Shown here piece after piece: positions 39,407 to 48,185 of a stretch of DNA of 64,000 bases; position 1 is the first letter of the stretch, and every line of letters starts with the position of its first letter. The stretch lies in the NCBI RefSeq assembly GCF_042646165.1, contig NZ_JBHRTC010000011.1; one strand, given 5' to 3'. Below the pieces are notes generated by a model. It was not told where the DNA came from. It searched no databases and saw nothing but the letters and a program-made list of their open reading frames with translations. A program made the translations under genes and the position numbers. The stretch comes from Microbaculum marinum (GTDB lineage: Bacteria; Pseudomonadota; Alphaproteobacteria; Rhizobiales; Tepidamorphaceae).

Positions 39407-40654
39407 ATGGCCGTCGCGGACTATCTCAGCGTCACCCGCGCCTCGGTGAAGCGGGGCCTGGTTTCGGGCGTCTGGACGTCGTTCCCGATCGACACGCCGG
39501 CGTTCACCGACGACGGCCTGCTGATCGAGGCGGCGCGGACGAACTCGATCCGCAACAGCTCGATGCAGGGCGCCGCGGTCGGTGTCATCGGGTCGGGCGG
39601 TGCGCTGCCGACCAATTGGGGAATTGCGGGCGGAACGGGGCTGACTGTCGAGGTTGTCGAAATAGCAGTCAGAAAAGGCCTCGACGCGATCGCAATCAGG
39701 TTGTCGGGAACAACTGGCAGCACCTTCGCGCTCATTTCGTTCGAAACCGCCAGCGCAATTGCAGCGTCAGAAGGCCAGGTGCGAACGCACGCAACCTTCT
39801 ATGAATTGGGGGGCGGCTCGCTTTCGAATATCTCGGCCGTCCGTCATGAACTTTCGCAGGCGGGCGGGGCGGGATCGACGCAAACCGTCTTTACCCCAGA
39901 CACGACGCTGTCGCGGAGAATCGCCACCCGGACTATGCCGGCGTCCACGACGTTCGCGATTCCGCGCGTTGTCCTGGCTTACTCCTCTGGCGTCGAGATC
40001 GACGTGACGCTCTGGATTGCCGCGCCGCAGGAGGAGCTCGGAGCGAAGGCTTCGTCCCCGATCCGCACGACGGGAACGGCGGCAACCCGGGCGGCGGACG
40101 ACATCACCCTGTCGGATCTCGCCTTCTTCAAGGACGGGCAGCCCGGCACGATCTTCGCCGAGTTCGTGGTGGGCGATCCGAGCGAGAATTTGACCGCGGT
40201 TTACTTCAACGATGGGACGACCAACAACCGTATCCAGGTGGGGATTTGGGGCGCAACGGGTCAGGGCTGGGGCTTCGTGGTGGACGGAGCACTCGGGCAG
40301 GCTTCCCTCCTGGCAGGGCCTGCGTTGGCGGCTGGCGATACCTGTCGAATCGCGTTGGCTTTCGCCGAAAACAACATGCGTGCCGCTGTGAACGGCACAT
40401 TGTCGATACTGGACACATCCGCGGCGGTCCCCACCGGCATTGATCGGTGCCGGATCGGTGGTAGTAGCACGACGCTCAGCGTACTGAACGCCTCGTTGCG
40501 GAATATCGGATACCGGTCGCGGCGCCTTTCCGACGCCGAGCTGGTCGCATGGTCCGGGGCGTCGCTGGCGGCCGGCGTGGCGCTCGGAATCCTCACCATG
40601 GGCGACCTCGCCCTGAAGCTTGGTGACAGCTACCTCATGATGAGCGGCGTCTGA
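39407..40654 (+). CDS. Head-spike/fibre-like protein with lectin-like C-terminal domain
   Basis: A 415-residue protein. The N-terminal motif GLLIEAARTNSIRNSSMQGAAVG resembles phage head spike fibre proteins (EGARTNL... pattern). The C-terminal half (AVYFNDGTTNNRIQVGIWGATGQGWGFVVDGALGQASL ... RCRIGGSSTTLSVLNASLRNIGYRSRRLSDAELVAWS) is a beta-sandwich of the LamG/concanavalin type. It probably binds sugars on the virion surface. Overlaps the next gene by one base. Confidence 0.65.
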   Translation: MAVADYLSVTRASVKRGLVSGVWTSFPIDTPAFTDDGLLIEAARTNSIRNSSMQGAAVGVIGSGGALPTNWGIAGGTGLTVEVVEIAVRKGLDAIAIRLSGTTGSTFALISFETASAIAASEGQVRTHATFYELGGGSLSNISAVRHELSQAGGAGSTQTVFTPDTTLSRRIATRTMPASTTFAIPRVVLAYSSGVEIDVTLWIAAPQEELGAKASSPIRTTGTAATRAADDITLSDLAFFKDGQPGTIFAEFVVGDPSENLTAVYFNDGTTNNRIQVGIWGATGQGWGFVVDGALGQASLLAGPALAAGDTCRIALAFAENNMRAAVNGTLSILDTSAAVPTGIDRCRIGGSSTTLSVLNASLRNIGYRSRRLSDAELVAWSGASLAAGVALGILTMGDLALKLGDSYLMMSGV

Positions 40655-42243
40655 TGGCGACGGTCGACATCAGCGATCCCGCCTATGCGACGCTGCTCGG
40701 GCAGAAGCTCGGGGCGCTGCCGTTCACGGCGGCCGGCGGAGCCATTCCCCGCTTGGGCGCGGAATGGCTGGCTCTGACGGAGGCCCACGCGGCCGCAATC
40801 GCGGCTGTCACGGAACTGGTCGAGGCCGGCGTCAAGCCGCTGGCCGGGTTCTCGCGCCGCGACCTGGTGCCGTCGCTGCACCTGGCATCGCTGGCAGGGA
40901 CGGGCAGCCGCAAGATCGTCTATGTCGGCGAAAGCCAGATGAGCGGGACGGGGAGTTCCACCAACGGCGTCGACGCGAGCCAGATGTTCCAGCCGCAGTT
41001 GAGCGATGCCATCGACGAGGCAAATCCGGGTCGCGGCTTCGATCACATCAACCGCTCGATCGGCGGCGCGCTTTGGGATTCGTTCCTGAAGACGGGGACG
41101 CAGATTCTCGCGGCCGGCACGTTCGCGCTGCCGTCGTGGTTCGCCACTGCGGGCAACACATGGGCTTCCTATATCGAAGCCGACGAGCCAGACCTGCTGG
41201 TGATCGGCCTCGGTCTGTCGAACCCTGTCTACAGCCAGATCGACGACATCACGGCGGTGCTGACGGAGGTCAGCAGCTGGCCGAAGCCGTCGCCTGTCGT
41301 GTTCGTCACGCCGGCGCCGCCGATCACCAGCGCAAGCGCCTACGAATACTTCAAGGGGATGATCGCCTATCTCCGGACGCTGTGCCGGTCCAACGGCAAC
41401 GGCTTCACGGCATGGCCCAACATCCCGCACATCGGCCTGATCGACGTCGGCCGCTGGTTCCACGCGCTGACGCGCGGCAAGGACCTGGCGCTCCAGAGCT
41501 ACCTCGAGGTCTACGGACCGAATTCGGCCGGTCCCACCGGGATCGAGATGGCGGACGACGCACCGTATCTCCTGCCGTCCCCCGAAGACGGCGACTTCAT
41601 GGAGGAACTGACCTTCGACGACGCCGGGAATGGCGCCCTGTACGCGCTCGGCGCGCGCGAGATCGTCGCGCTGATTGGCGGGTATGTTCAGGGCGAAGGC
41701 AATTACGTCCGGATCGAACTGAGCGATGACGGCGGCTGGACACCGGCCGCGCAGTCCAACACGAGCAGTGACAGGGTAACGGGCACCAAGGTGGTTCCCG
41801 CCGCGGGCGACGTGGTGCTCCGGATTGCCTGCCGGAACGAGAACGTGCGCGTCGACATCAACGGCGAGACGAAACTGAAGACCAAGAAGGCGCGGTACGC
41901 ATCGAGTTTCGAGCCATACGTCAAGGTCGTCGGAACGACCTTCTCGTCCACCCCGACGATGAGCGTGGACCTGTTCTACCAGGGGGTCGCGCGCGACGTC
42001 AGCGCGGCGCTGCCGGGGGTGACCGAAGCGCAGTGGTATGGCGAAGACGCGGAAGACGGACCTACGGGAGGCAATGCATTCAGCCACCCGTCCTCCGTCG
42101 GCGTCGCGTGCATCGCTGGCCTGATCGACATGCTCGACCTGACGGCGCCGGTGATCCCCCGGGACATCCCGACGTCGGACCCTGGCGTCGCCGGACAGAT
42201 CTGGGCGGACAGTGGCGTGCTGACCGTATCGGCGGGGGCCTGA
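40654..42243 (+). CDS. SGNH hydrolase-like virion protein
   Basis: A 529-residue protein. Residues about 85-350 are an SGNH/GDSL-like hydrolase: block I is IVYVGESQMSGTG (G92-E-S94 in place of GDS), then DLLVIGLGLSNPV and FVTPAPP. The DxxH block near the end of that domain is not clear. The C-terminal part (VRIELSDDGGWTPA...VVLRIACRNENVRVDINGETKLK) is a beta-sandwich. It may deacetylate or cleave host surface polysaccharide. Confidence 0.6.
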   Translation: MATVDISDPAYATLLGQKLGALPFTAAGGAIPRLGAEWLALTEAHAAAIAAVTELVEAGVKPLAGFSRRDLVPSLHLASLAGTGSRKIVYVGESQMSGTGSSTNGVDASQMFQPQLSDAIDEANPGRGFDHINRSIGGALWDSFLKTGTQILAAGTFALPSWFATAGNTWASYIEADEPDLLVIGLGLSNPVYSQIDDITAVLTEVSSWPKPSPVVFVTPAPPITSASAYEYFKGMIAYLRTLCRSNGNGFTAWPNIPHIGLIDVGRWFHALTRGKDLALQSYLEVYGPNSAGPTGIEMADDAPYLLPSPEDGDFMEELTFDDAGNGALYALGAREIVALIGGYVQGEGNYVRIELSDDGGWTPAAQSNTSSDRVTGTKVVPAAGDVVLRIACRNENVRVDINGETKLKTKKARYASSFEPYVKVVGTTFSSTPTMSVDLFYQGVARDVSAALPGVTEAQWYGEDAEDGPTGGNAFSHPSSVGVACIAGLIDMLDLTAPVIPRDIPTSDPGVAGQIWADSGVLTVSAGA

Positions 42244-42244
42244 C

Positions 42245-42556
42245 ATGATCGACTATCTGCTGACCTTCGACTCCGAGGCGGACGCCGTCGGAGCGCTTCC
42301 CGACTGGCTGGATGAAGACGGCAACTGGCTGCCGGACTGCATCCCGGATGTCCGAGCGTATAAGGTCCTGTCGCCGGCGACCGATGAGGACCCGGAGCAG
42401 CGCGAGGTCCTGGCCGGTTACCGGATCTCGATCTTCTGCCGCGAGGCGAATGCCGCATTGGCCGGGATGCCGGGGGCGATCGTGATCGACTGGGACGTGG
42501 CAAATCCGCTCGCCGTGCTCGGCGAGACGGTCGTTGAACCGGTGAGGGCCGTCTGA
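42245..42556 (+). CDS. Small tail-fibre-associated phage protein
   Basis: A 103-residue protein with MIDYLLTFDSEADAVGALPDWLDEDGNW and VLAGYRISIFCREANAALAGMPG. Similar proteins accompany fibre genes in rhizobial phages. Its stop overlaps the next ATG (TGATG). Function unknown. Confidence 0.6.
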   Translation: MIDYLLTFDSEADAVGALPDWLDEDGNWLPDCIPDVRAYKVLSPATDEDPEQREVLAGYRISIFCREANAALAGMPGAIVIDWDVANPLAVLGETVVEPVRAV

Positions 42557-42699
42557 TGATCCAGTGGCTCTATCTCGACTTCGTCAACGACATCGACCGA
42601 AGCGGGACTTCGCCGACGACCCCGTCGGGCCGAACGATCGTGGCAGATCCCGAAAACCGAACCGTCGTCAGCGATCCCGAACTGGCGGATCAGGAATAA
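42556..42699 (+). CDS. 47-residue hypothetical protein
   Basis: A small ORF starting at ATG 42556, overlapping the stop of the previous gene by one base, ending in TAA 42697. The peptide (MIQWLYLDFVNDIDRSGTSP..., ending SDPELADQE) is acidic and matches no family. Its coupled start is the main support. Confidence 0.5.
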   Translation: MIQWLYLDFVNDIDRSGTSPTTPSGRTIVADPENRTVVSDPELADQE

Positions 42700-42703
42700 A
42701 GCG

Positions 42704-43045
42704 ATGCCGATTCCAGAGATCTGGGAATGGGCTCTGGACCCCCATGAGCTCAAAGAGTTCGTGCACAGCTACGCCTCAGTGCTGGCGTCAGAGGGCGACG
42801 ACGTGATGAAGTCGCAGGAGTTCATCCTGCCGGCCGATGCAGAGGTGGCGGGACTGGAGATCGTCGATCAGTACGGCGATGCGGAGACCAGCGTTGGTGT
42901 GGTCGTGCTTCAGGTTAATGAGGCAGACCGGGAGAGCGAACTGTTCGATGGCGAAGGAACGCTGTTCCGGCTCCAGCACCGGATCGTGACCGAGTACCCG
43001 CGCATCCACAACCGATCGATCATGCTCAGGATCAAGCGGCTATGA
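42704..43045 (+). CDS. Hypothetical phage protein
   Basis: A 113-residue alpha/beta protein (MPIPEIWEWALDPHELKEFVHSYASVLASEGDDVMKSQEFILPADAEVAGLEIV...IHNRSIMLRIKRL). It resembles small phage proteins next to fibre and head genes, but no family is recognised. Its stop overlaps the next ATG. Confidence 0.5.
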   Translation: MPIPEIWEWALDPHELKEFVHSYASVLASEGDDVMKSQEFILPADAEVAGLEIVDQYGDAETSVGVVVLQVNEADRESELFDGEGTLFRLQHRIVTEYPRIHNRSIMLRIKRL

Positions 43046-43350
43046 GTCGGCACCCCATTCGCGTCGGTGACCGAGCGGGCTGGATCGTCGTTAAGGCGAT
43101 GGGCAACTCCGCGCGCGCCTTGCACCATCCTGCAACCCACCAAGCGGTTTGCACCGGAATCGGAACAGTGCCTAAGGACCATGTTCTTGCGGTCGGCGAT
43201 CGGTCGTTTCAGGTTCTGAAATCATGGGATGAGGCGAAACGCCGTCGCCCGGTGACCGAGGAGGATCGGCGGTTCTACAACAGCCAGGCGGGCAAATTTA
43301 CCCACATGCACCTGGTCGAGATCACCGGCGCGGTGCCGGCGGCTGAATGA
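43042..43350 (+). CDS. Hypothetical phage protein
   Basis: A 102-residue basic protein starting in an ATGA overlap. The first half is beta-rich (HPIRVGDRAGWIVVKAMGNSARALHHPATHQAVCTGIGTVPKD) and the second half has EEDRRFYNSQAGKFTHMHLVEITG. No family recognised. Confidence 0.45.
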   Translation: MSRHPIRVGDRAGWIVVKAMGNSARALHHPATHQAVCTGIGTVPKDHVLAVGDRSFQVLKSWDEAKRRRPVTEEDRRFYNSQAGKFTHMHLVEITGAVPAAE

Positions 43351-43967
43351 TCTTCATCACGGGGTGCGCCCGGTCGGGGACTTCGTTGACGGCGAAGATC
43401 CTGCGAGCCCACGGCTGCTGGCTCGGCGAGCCCGCCGAAGTCAACGTGCTCTACGAGAACGTCGTCGTCCGTGACGGCATCCTCAAGCCCTATCTGCGAT
43501 GGGTTGGAGCCGATCCGCTGGGGCAGGGCGTCTTGCCCGACACCGACCTTCTGCCCTTGAAGCCCGGCTTTCAGGAAGCGATTGCCGAGGTGTTCGCCGG
43601 AAAGCCCGAACCGCACGCCTACAAGGACGCCAAGATCGCGCTGGTCTGGCAGGCCTTCGCATTCGCATACCCGGAAGCGAAATGGGTTCTCGTTCGCCGG
43701 GTGGCGGAGAAGATCATCGACTCGTGCGTCCGAACGCCGTTCATGGCCGCGCATGGCAGCGACAGGCGAGCCTGGGCGCGATGGGTCTTCGAGCATGAAC
43801 GTCGCTTCGATCGCATGAAGGCGACCGGCCTAGACCTGATTGAGACCTGGCCCGCCGATTACATCCGCGATCCAGAGGCCTTCCGGCCGGTGGCGGAACA
43901 CTGCGGCCTCGAGTTCAAGTCCGCCTCGGTGGAGGCGGCGGTCGACAGGGGTGTCTGGCATGGGTAA
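43347..43967 (+). CDS. Sulfotransferase-like P-loop protein
   Basis: A 206-residue protein with a 5'-phosphosulfate-binding type loop at the N-terminus: IFITGCARSGTSLTAKILRAHG. Later AYPEAKWVLVRRVAEKIIDSCVRTPF resembles the second PAPS-binding block (a-p-x-R-x-l-R...). It could transfer sulfate to a sugar or protein. Together with the genes at 37668-39399 it suggests a carbohydrate-modifying function. Confidence 0.65.
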   Translation: MIFITGCARSGTSLTAKILRAHGCWLGEPAEVNVLYENVVVRDGILKPYLRWVGADPLGQGVLPDTDLLPLKPGFQEAIAEVFAGKPEPHAYKDAKIALVWQAFAFAYPEAKWVLVRRVAEKIIDSCVRTPFMAAHGSDRRAWARWVFEHERRFDRMKATGLDLIETWPADYIRDPEAFRPVAEHCGLEFKSASVEAAVDRGVWHG

Positions 43968-44346
43968 CGCCGACAACGTCGTCAGTCTCCGGCCCTCGGC
44001 AAATGACAACCGGGCCAGAAGCTACTCCGACGTCGCGCACAGCTACGAGATCGGACTGCACTGCGACGCTGAGGGAAGGCTCCTGTTCGCCACCTATCCG
44101 AAGGCCGACACGGCGGCTGCGGTACGGGGCATGGCGACGGATCTCGAAAGTGCCGCGCGCATGCTTCGGGACCAGGCGGCTCATCTCGATCCGGATCCGG
44201 AGCAGGACATCACCGTGGAGATCGTCATCACGCGGTCAGGTACAGTTGGCGTTGCCTACGACGCCGACGGTTTCGAAACTGCCGATCGGATGACCTGGCT
44301 CAAGGACCGGCTCCGCGAGGCTTTCCGAAAGATCACCGCGCCCTAA
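43960..44346 (+). CDS. Hypothetical phage protein
   Basis: A 128-residue protein starting at ATG 43960, overlapping the sulfotransferase-like gene by 8 bases. Residues are mixed (YEIGLHCDAEGRLLFATYPKADTAAAVRGMATDLESAARMLRDQA, then ITVEIVITRSGTVGVAYDADGFETADRMTWLKDRLREAF). It may be a small alpha/beta fold. No family known. Confidence 0.45.
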   Translation: MGNADNVVSLRPSANDNRARSYSDVAHSYEIGLHCDAEGRLLFATYPKADTAAAVRGMATDLESAARMLRDQAAHLDPDPEQDITVEIVITRSGTVGVAYDADGFETADRMTWLKDRLREAFRKITAP

Positions 44347-44906
44347 TGCCCCGGCTCCTGGTGCTCGGTGGCGCGAACACGGTGTTCCGCGATGCCGCCG
44401 CGGCGATGCAGCTCTGCGACTTCGACGCGGTGATGGCCGTCAACGACATGATCGGGGTGTGGCCCGATCTGATTGACTATGCGGTGACGCTCCATCCCGA
44501 GCATCTGCACCGGTGGATGGTTGCCCGCGAGCGGATGCAGTCGGCCCTGCCGCAAGTCTGGGCGCACTCCACCCAGGGGCCGAACGGGCGGGTCGGTAGA
44601 CGACCGGACCGCGTCACAAGCGATTGGGCCGGTTCGTCCGGGTTGTTCGCCGTAAAGGTCGGGATACTCGAGGGCTTCGAGCGCATCGTACTTGCCGGCG
44701 TCCCAATGCTGCCGGCGGCGGGGCACTTCTTCGACCACAATCCGTGGTCGGCTGCGAGCCACTTTCAGGCCGCCTGGATCGAACGGGCGCCGGAAATCTC
44801 TGCACACACACGCTCCATGTCCGGCTGGACGGCCGGCCTGCTAGGCCAGCCGGACCGCGCCTGGCTCAACTCGCCCGAACCGGGCCAACTGAGAGGTAAC
44901 CAATGA
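44346..44906 (+). CDS. Rossmann-like phage protein, paralogue of the 63229 gene
   Basis: A 186-residue protein with LLVLGGANTVFRDAAAAMQLCDFDAVMAVNDMI, DLIDYAVTLHPEH, GFERIVLAGVP and RSMSGWTAGLLGQP. All these blocks recur in the 255-residue protein at 63229 (LILGGA, CEFDAVMA, IDYAVTLHP, ERIVLAGVP, RSMSGWTA). The glycine-rich start suggests nucleotide or nucleotide-sugar binding; resemblance to MptE/DUF115-type sugar proteins is possible but not certain. It lies between the modification genes and the scaffold. Confidence 0.55.
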   Translation: MPRLLVLGGANTVFRDAAAAMQLCDFDAVMAVNDMIGVWPDLIDYAVTLHPEHLHRWMVARERMQSALPQVWAHSTQGPNGRVGRRPDRVTSDWAGSSGLFAVKVGILEGFERIVLAGVPMLPAAGHFFDHNPWSAASHFQAAWIERAPEISAHTRSMSGWTAGLLGQPDRAWLNSPEPGQLRGNQ

Positions 44907-45742
44907 AACTCAAGGCAATCGTCGAGAACCTCGACGACGTCCCGGCCGAGTATCAGGACTTGTACGAGGAGAAAGACGGCAAGTTCGTCCTCAAACTCGA
45001 AAACGACATCCGCGAGCATCCGTCGGTCGCGGCTCTGCAGAACGCGTTCGAGCGCCAGAAAACCGAGAACCGGGATCTCAAGGCGAAGATCGCCGACCTG
45101 GAGCGGAAGGTCGAAGGGCTGCCGGACGATTTCGATCCGCAGGAGTACGACCAACTCAAGCAGCGCATCGAGGAGCTCGAAGCGGACGACAACGACGGCA
45201 AGGACAAGGACAGGGACAAGGAGGAGGCCGTCAACCGCGTTCGCGAGAAGTACGAGCAGAAGCTCGAACGCGCGAAACGCGACAGGGAGGAGTCCGACCG
45301 GCAGAAGGACGAGGAGAACGCCGCGCTGCGCGAGCAGCTTCGGAATTCGACGATCAGCACCAGTCTCAACGAGGCGATGGAGCAGGCGAACATCGACCCG
45401 AAGTTCCGCAAGGCAGTGCGTGCGATCCTGCGCGACCAGGTGAAGGTGATCGACAAGGATGGAGACCCCTTCGCGGTCGTCGAAACCGACCTCGATCCGG
45501 AGCAGCCCCTCGCCGCGTATGTGGCCGAGTGGGGGGATTCGGATGAAGGCAAGATCTACGTCGGGAAGCCCGTCGGCGGCGGTGCCAATGGCAACGACCG
45601 CCGGGGCGGCGGCAGCGCCAAGAACCCCTGGAAAGACGACCAGTGGAACCTCACTGAGCAGGGCCGGATCATCAAGGAAGACCGGCAGAAAGCCGACCGT
45701 CTCGCCCGCGAGGCGGGTAAGGAACTGGTCCCCACCCGCTAG
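44903..45742 (+). CDS. Scaffold protein
   Basis: A 279-residue, highly charged protein. A long coiled coil (about 45-150, e.g. KQRIEELEADD, YEQKLERAKRDREESDRQ) and a short C-terminal basic tail are typical of phage scaffold proteins. It directs capsid assembly and immediately precedes the major capsid gene. Overlaps the previous stop by four bases. Confidence 0.8.
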   Translation: MKLKAIVENLDDVPAEYQDLYEEKDGKFVLKLENDIREHPSVAALQNAFERQKTENRDLKAKIADLERKVEGLPDDFDPQEYDQLKQRIEELEADDNDGKDKDRDKEEAVNRVREKYEQKLERAKRDREESDRQKDEENAALREQLRNSTISTSLNEAMEQANIDPKFRKAVRAILRDQVKVIDKDGDPFAVVETDLDPEQPLAAYVAEWGDSDEGKIYVGKPVGGGANGNDRRGGGSAKNPWKDDQWNLTEQGRIIKEDRQKADRLAREAGKELVPTR

Positions 45743-45772
45743 AACGTTTTGCGCTCAACGAGCGTCTCAGCC

Positions 45773-45798
45773 CAGCCGGGCCAATGGCCGGCTGTTTT
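45773..45798 (+). terminator. Terminator or attenuator before the capsid gene
   Basis: CAGCCGG(G)CC and GGCCGGCTG form a stem of nine pairs with one bulged G and a three-base loop (45773-45794), followed by TTTT (45795-45798). It lies between scaffold and capsid genes and would limit readthrough, or expose the capsid to its own promoter. Confidence 0.65.
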
Positions 45799-45830
45799 CG
45801 TCAAACAGCTAGTCACTTGGAGAGACAGCT

Positions 45831-46811
45831 ATGGTTGATACCCCCACCAAGGTCTCGGATATCATCGTTCCCGAGATCTACCTCCCTGCGATGCAGGAAG
45901 CCACCACCCGCTCGAACGCGTTCTTCCAGTCCGGCGTGGTGCAGACGGTCGATGACCTGACCTTCCCGGACCAGGGCGGCAAGCTGGTCGAGATGCCCTT
46001 CTTCAAGGCGCTCGGCGAGCGCGCTCAGCTCCTGGACGACACCCAGGATCTCGAGATCAAGAAGATCGAGATGGGCCAGGACACCGCAGTGCTGCACGCT
46101 CGGGCGCTCGTCTACGGCGCTTCGGATCTGTCGTCCGCGCTCAACAGCAGGGACCCCATGCTCGCAATCGCCAACGGCGTCGGCGAGAACTGGTCCTACG
46201 AGTTCAACATGGTGCTGATCTCGACGATCAAGGGCGCCATGAACGCGCTGGCCGCGGAATCCCCGGCCGCCAACACCCTCGACATCTCCGGACTCTCCGG
46301 AGCGGCAGCCTACATCGACGGCGAGGCGTTCATCGACGCCGGCCAGACGATGGGGGACGCCAAGTCGAGGATCGTGGCTTGCGCCATGCACTCCGCCACC
46401 GAGGCCTACCTGCAGAAGAACGACCTCATCGCCGAAGTCCGCGACAGCGACGGGGTGTGGCTCTACAACACCTTCCAGCAGAAGCGGGTCATCGTCGACG
46501 ACGCTCTGGCCCCGTCGAATGGTATCTACGAGACCTACCTGTTCGGTCCCGGCGCCATCGGTTACGACGACGGCGCACCGAAGGTCCCCTTCGAGGAAGG
46601 TCGCGACCCGCTGATCGGTGGCGGTCAGGACTACATCGTCAGCCGCCGCCATTTCGTTCTGCATCCGCGCGGCATTCGCTGGACGCCTCAGTCCGGCGAC
46701 CCGGCGAAGCTCACCCCGACCGACGCCGAGCTGGAGATCGCGGGCAACTGGACCCGGGCCTACCAGACGAAGAACATCCGCATCGTGCGGATGCGCCACA
46801 AGCTCGGCTGA
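45831..46811 (+). CDS. Major capsid protein
   Basis: A 326-residue protein. Position after the scaffold, a strong ribosome site (GGAGAGA) and the sequence TRSNAFFQSGVVQTV, GKLVEMPFFKALGE, GPGAIGYDDGAPKVPFEEGRDPLIGGGQDYIVSRRHFVLHPRGIRW match coat proteins of the P22/Bam35-like capsid type found in rhizobial phages. It forms the shell. Flanked by hairpins on both sides, indicating separate control of the most abundant protein. Confidence 0.85.
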   Translation: MVDTPTKVSDIIVPEIYLPAMQEATTRSNAFFQSGVVQTVDDLTFPDQGGKLVEMPFFKALGERAQLLDDTQDLEIKKIEMGQDTAVLHARALVYGASDLSSALNSRDPMLAIANGVGENWSYEFNMVLISTIKGAMNALAAESPAANTLDISGLSGAAAYIDGEAFIDAGQTMGDAKSRIVACAMHSATEAYLQKNDLIAEVRDSDGVWLYNTFQQKRVIVDDALAPSNGIYETYLFGPGAIGYDDGAPKVPFEEGRDPLIGGGQDYIVSRRHFVLHPRGIRWTPQSGDPAKLTPTDAELEIAGNWTRAYQTKNIRIVRMRHKLG

Positions 46812-46825
46812 TAGCCGATCTCTCG

Positions 46826-46849
46826 GCGGGGCGGCGGTCGCCGCCCCGC
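46826..46849 (+). terminator. Strong hairpin after the capsid gene
   Basis: A perfect 10-bp stem GCGGGGCGGC/GCCGCCCCGC with a GGTC loop lies 14 bases after the capsid stop. There is no clear T-run after it (ATTCTCCC), so it may act as a partial terminator or stabilise the capsid mRNA. Confidence 0.6.
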
Positions 46850-46889
46850 ATTCTCCCTACCAAAGCCAGTTCCACCAACGGAGGTCTAC

Positions 46890-47408
46890 ATGGCTCGCAT
46901 CACTCAGGAGCAGGTTGCGGCGCGTGATCGCGTTTCGGCGACCCGCAAGCGCTACTATGACCTGCTCGCGCAGGGTTGTCCGGCCGACCGTGCGGCGGAG
47001 ATCGCCAACGGTCGTGTCGAGGGCGAGGTCCAGCAGAGCGAGCCGTCGGGTGGAAGTGGCACGCCGCAGTCCGACAGCACAGCGGCAGGCGGTGCCGGAA
47101 CTGGACACGGCGGGTCGGGAAAGCCGGACGCCGGGGGCGAAGGCAATGCCAAGACCGTACCGCCCGAGACGGACCCCAACGCGGTCGATCCGGGCGCCGG
47201 CGGCGCAGATCCCGAAGCCGAGAAGCTGGCAGAGCGCGCCAAGATCGAGATCCCCTCCGATTGGGCAACGCTCCCGTGGCCGAAGCGCCTCAAGCTCGCC
47301 GCCAGCGTGAGTGCCGCCGCCATCCACAACGCCGACGACGTCGAGAAGGCGATCAAGGCGGAGCTCGCTCGCCGTGAGGCCTCGGCAACGACCGACGGCG
47401 CGAATTGA
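46890..47408 (+). CDS. Hypothetical protein with Gly/Ser/Pro linker
   Basis: A 172-residue protein. The N-terminal 35 residues are helical, then a low-complexity glycine/serine/glutamate stretch of about 75 residues (GGAGTGHGGSGKPDAGGEGN), and a helical C-terminus (LPWPKRLKLAASVSAAAIHNADDVEKAIKAEL). It lies between capsid and connector genes and may be a capsid decoration or head protein. Confidence 0.5.
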   Translation: MARITQEQVAARDRVSATRKRYYDLLAQGCPADRAAEIANGRVEGEVQQSEPSGGSGTPQSDSTAAGGAGTGHGGSGKPDAGGEGNAKTVPPETDPNAVDPGAGGADPEAEKLAERAKIEIPSDWATLPWPKRLKLAASVSAAAIHNADDVEKAIKAELARREASATTDGAN

Positions 47409-47620
47409 GCGGATACCACGCCCTGCCGGCCCGGAACGGCTGGAAGGTCCATCGGGCCGGCAACTCGCGGGCGACCGTGACCGGGCTGACTGAGGCCGAG
47501 GCCTGGCGAGAGGCCCGGCGTCGAGCCCGCGGGCGGCGAGTGCCCGCGTATCTCCACGGCCGCGACGGTCGGATCGCGACCCGAAACGACTATCGCGACC
47601 ATCCGCGTTCCGATGGGTAA
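47405..47620 (+). CDS. Small DUF2188-like protein
   Basis: A 71-residue protein starting at TTG 47405 in a TTGA overlap. The sequence WKVHRAGNSRATVTGLTEAEAWREARRRAR and HGRDGRIATRNDY has the DUF2188 pattern (W.V...G...A...T..eA...A......HgrdGrI). These small proteins are frequent in phages and bacteria; function unknown. Confidence 0.65.
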   Translation: MSGYHALPARNGWKVHRAGNSRATVTGLTEAEAWREARRRARGRRVPAYLHGRDGRIATRNDYRDHPRSDG

Positions 47621-47632
47621 GGGAAGACAGTC

Positions 47633-48157
47633 ATGGCGCTCACGGTCGAGGATGGCACCGGTCTCGCGGGCGCCGAAAGCTATGTCAGCGCATCCGACGC
47701 CGACACCTATCACTCGGCCCGAGGCAATTCGGCCTGGATCGGCTCGGAAGACGAGAAGGAGGAGGCGCTCCGAAAGGCAGCCGAATACCTCGACGGACGC
47801 TATCGGGGCCGGTGGAAGGGCGTCCGAGGCTCGAAGGCGCAGGCCTTGGCCTGGCCGCGCGCCCGGGTCGTCGACGAAGACGGATACTCCGTCAGCTCCA
47901 CTACGGTGCCCAACGCCGTCGTTGCCGCGACGTGCGAAGCTGCTCTGCTGATCCTCTCCGGCACAGACCTGTCGCCGACCCTTACCCGCGAAAACTTCGC
48001 GACGCAGGAGGAGGTCAAGGTTGGGCCCATCGAGGAGAGCCGCAGCTACTCCAGCGGGGCGCCGACGAAGCCGGTGGTTACCAGGATCGAACAGAAGCTG
48101 TCCGGGCTTCTCACGTCCGGCACCGGAGGCGGCGCTATCTTCCTGCAGCGCGCCTGA
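47633..48157 (+). CDS. Head-tail connector (DnaT-like adaptor) protein
   Basis: A 174-residue protein: MALTVEDGTGLAGAESYVSASDADTYHSARGNSAWI, AAEYLDGRYRGRWKGVRGSKAQALAWPRARV and VPNAVVAATCEAALL. These features are those of the DnaT-like head-tail adaptor family. It links the portal vertex to tail proteins. It begins the connector operon. Confidence 0.8.
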   Translation: MALTVEDGTGLAGAESYVSASDADTYHSARGNSAWIGSEDEKEEALRKAAEYLDGRYRGRWKGVRGSKAQALAWPRARVVDEDGYSVSSTTVPNAVVAATCEAALLILSGTDLSPTLTRENFATQEEVKVGPIEESRSYSSGAPTKPVVTRIEQKLSGLLTSGTGGGAIFLQRA

Positions 48158-48185
48158 CTGATTCATGTGAATCAAAGGAAACGCG

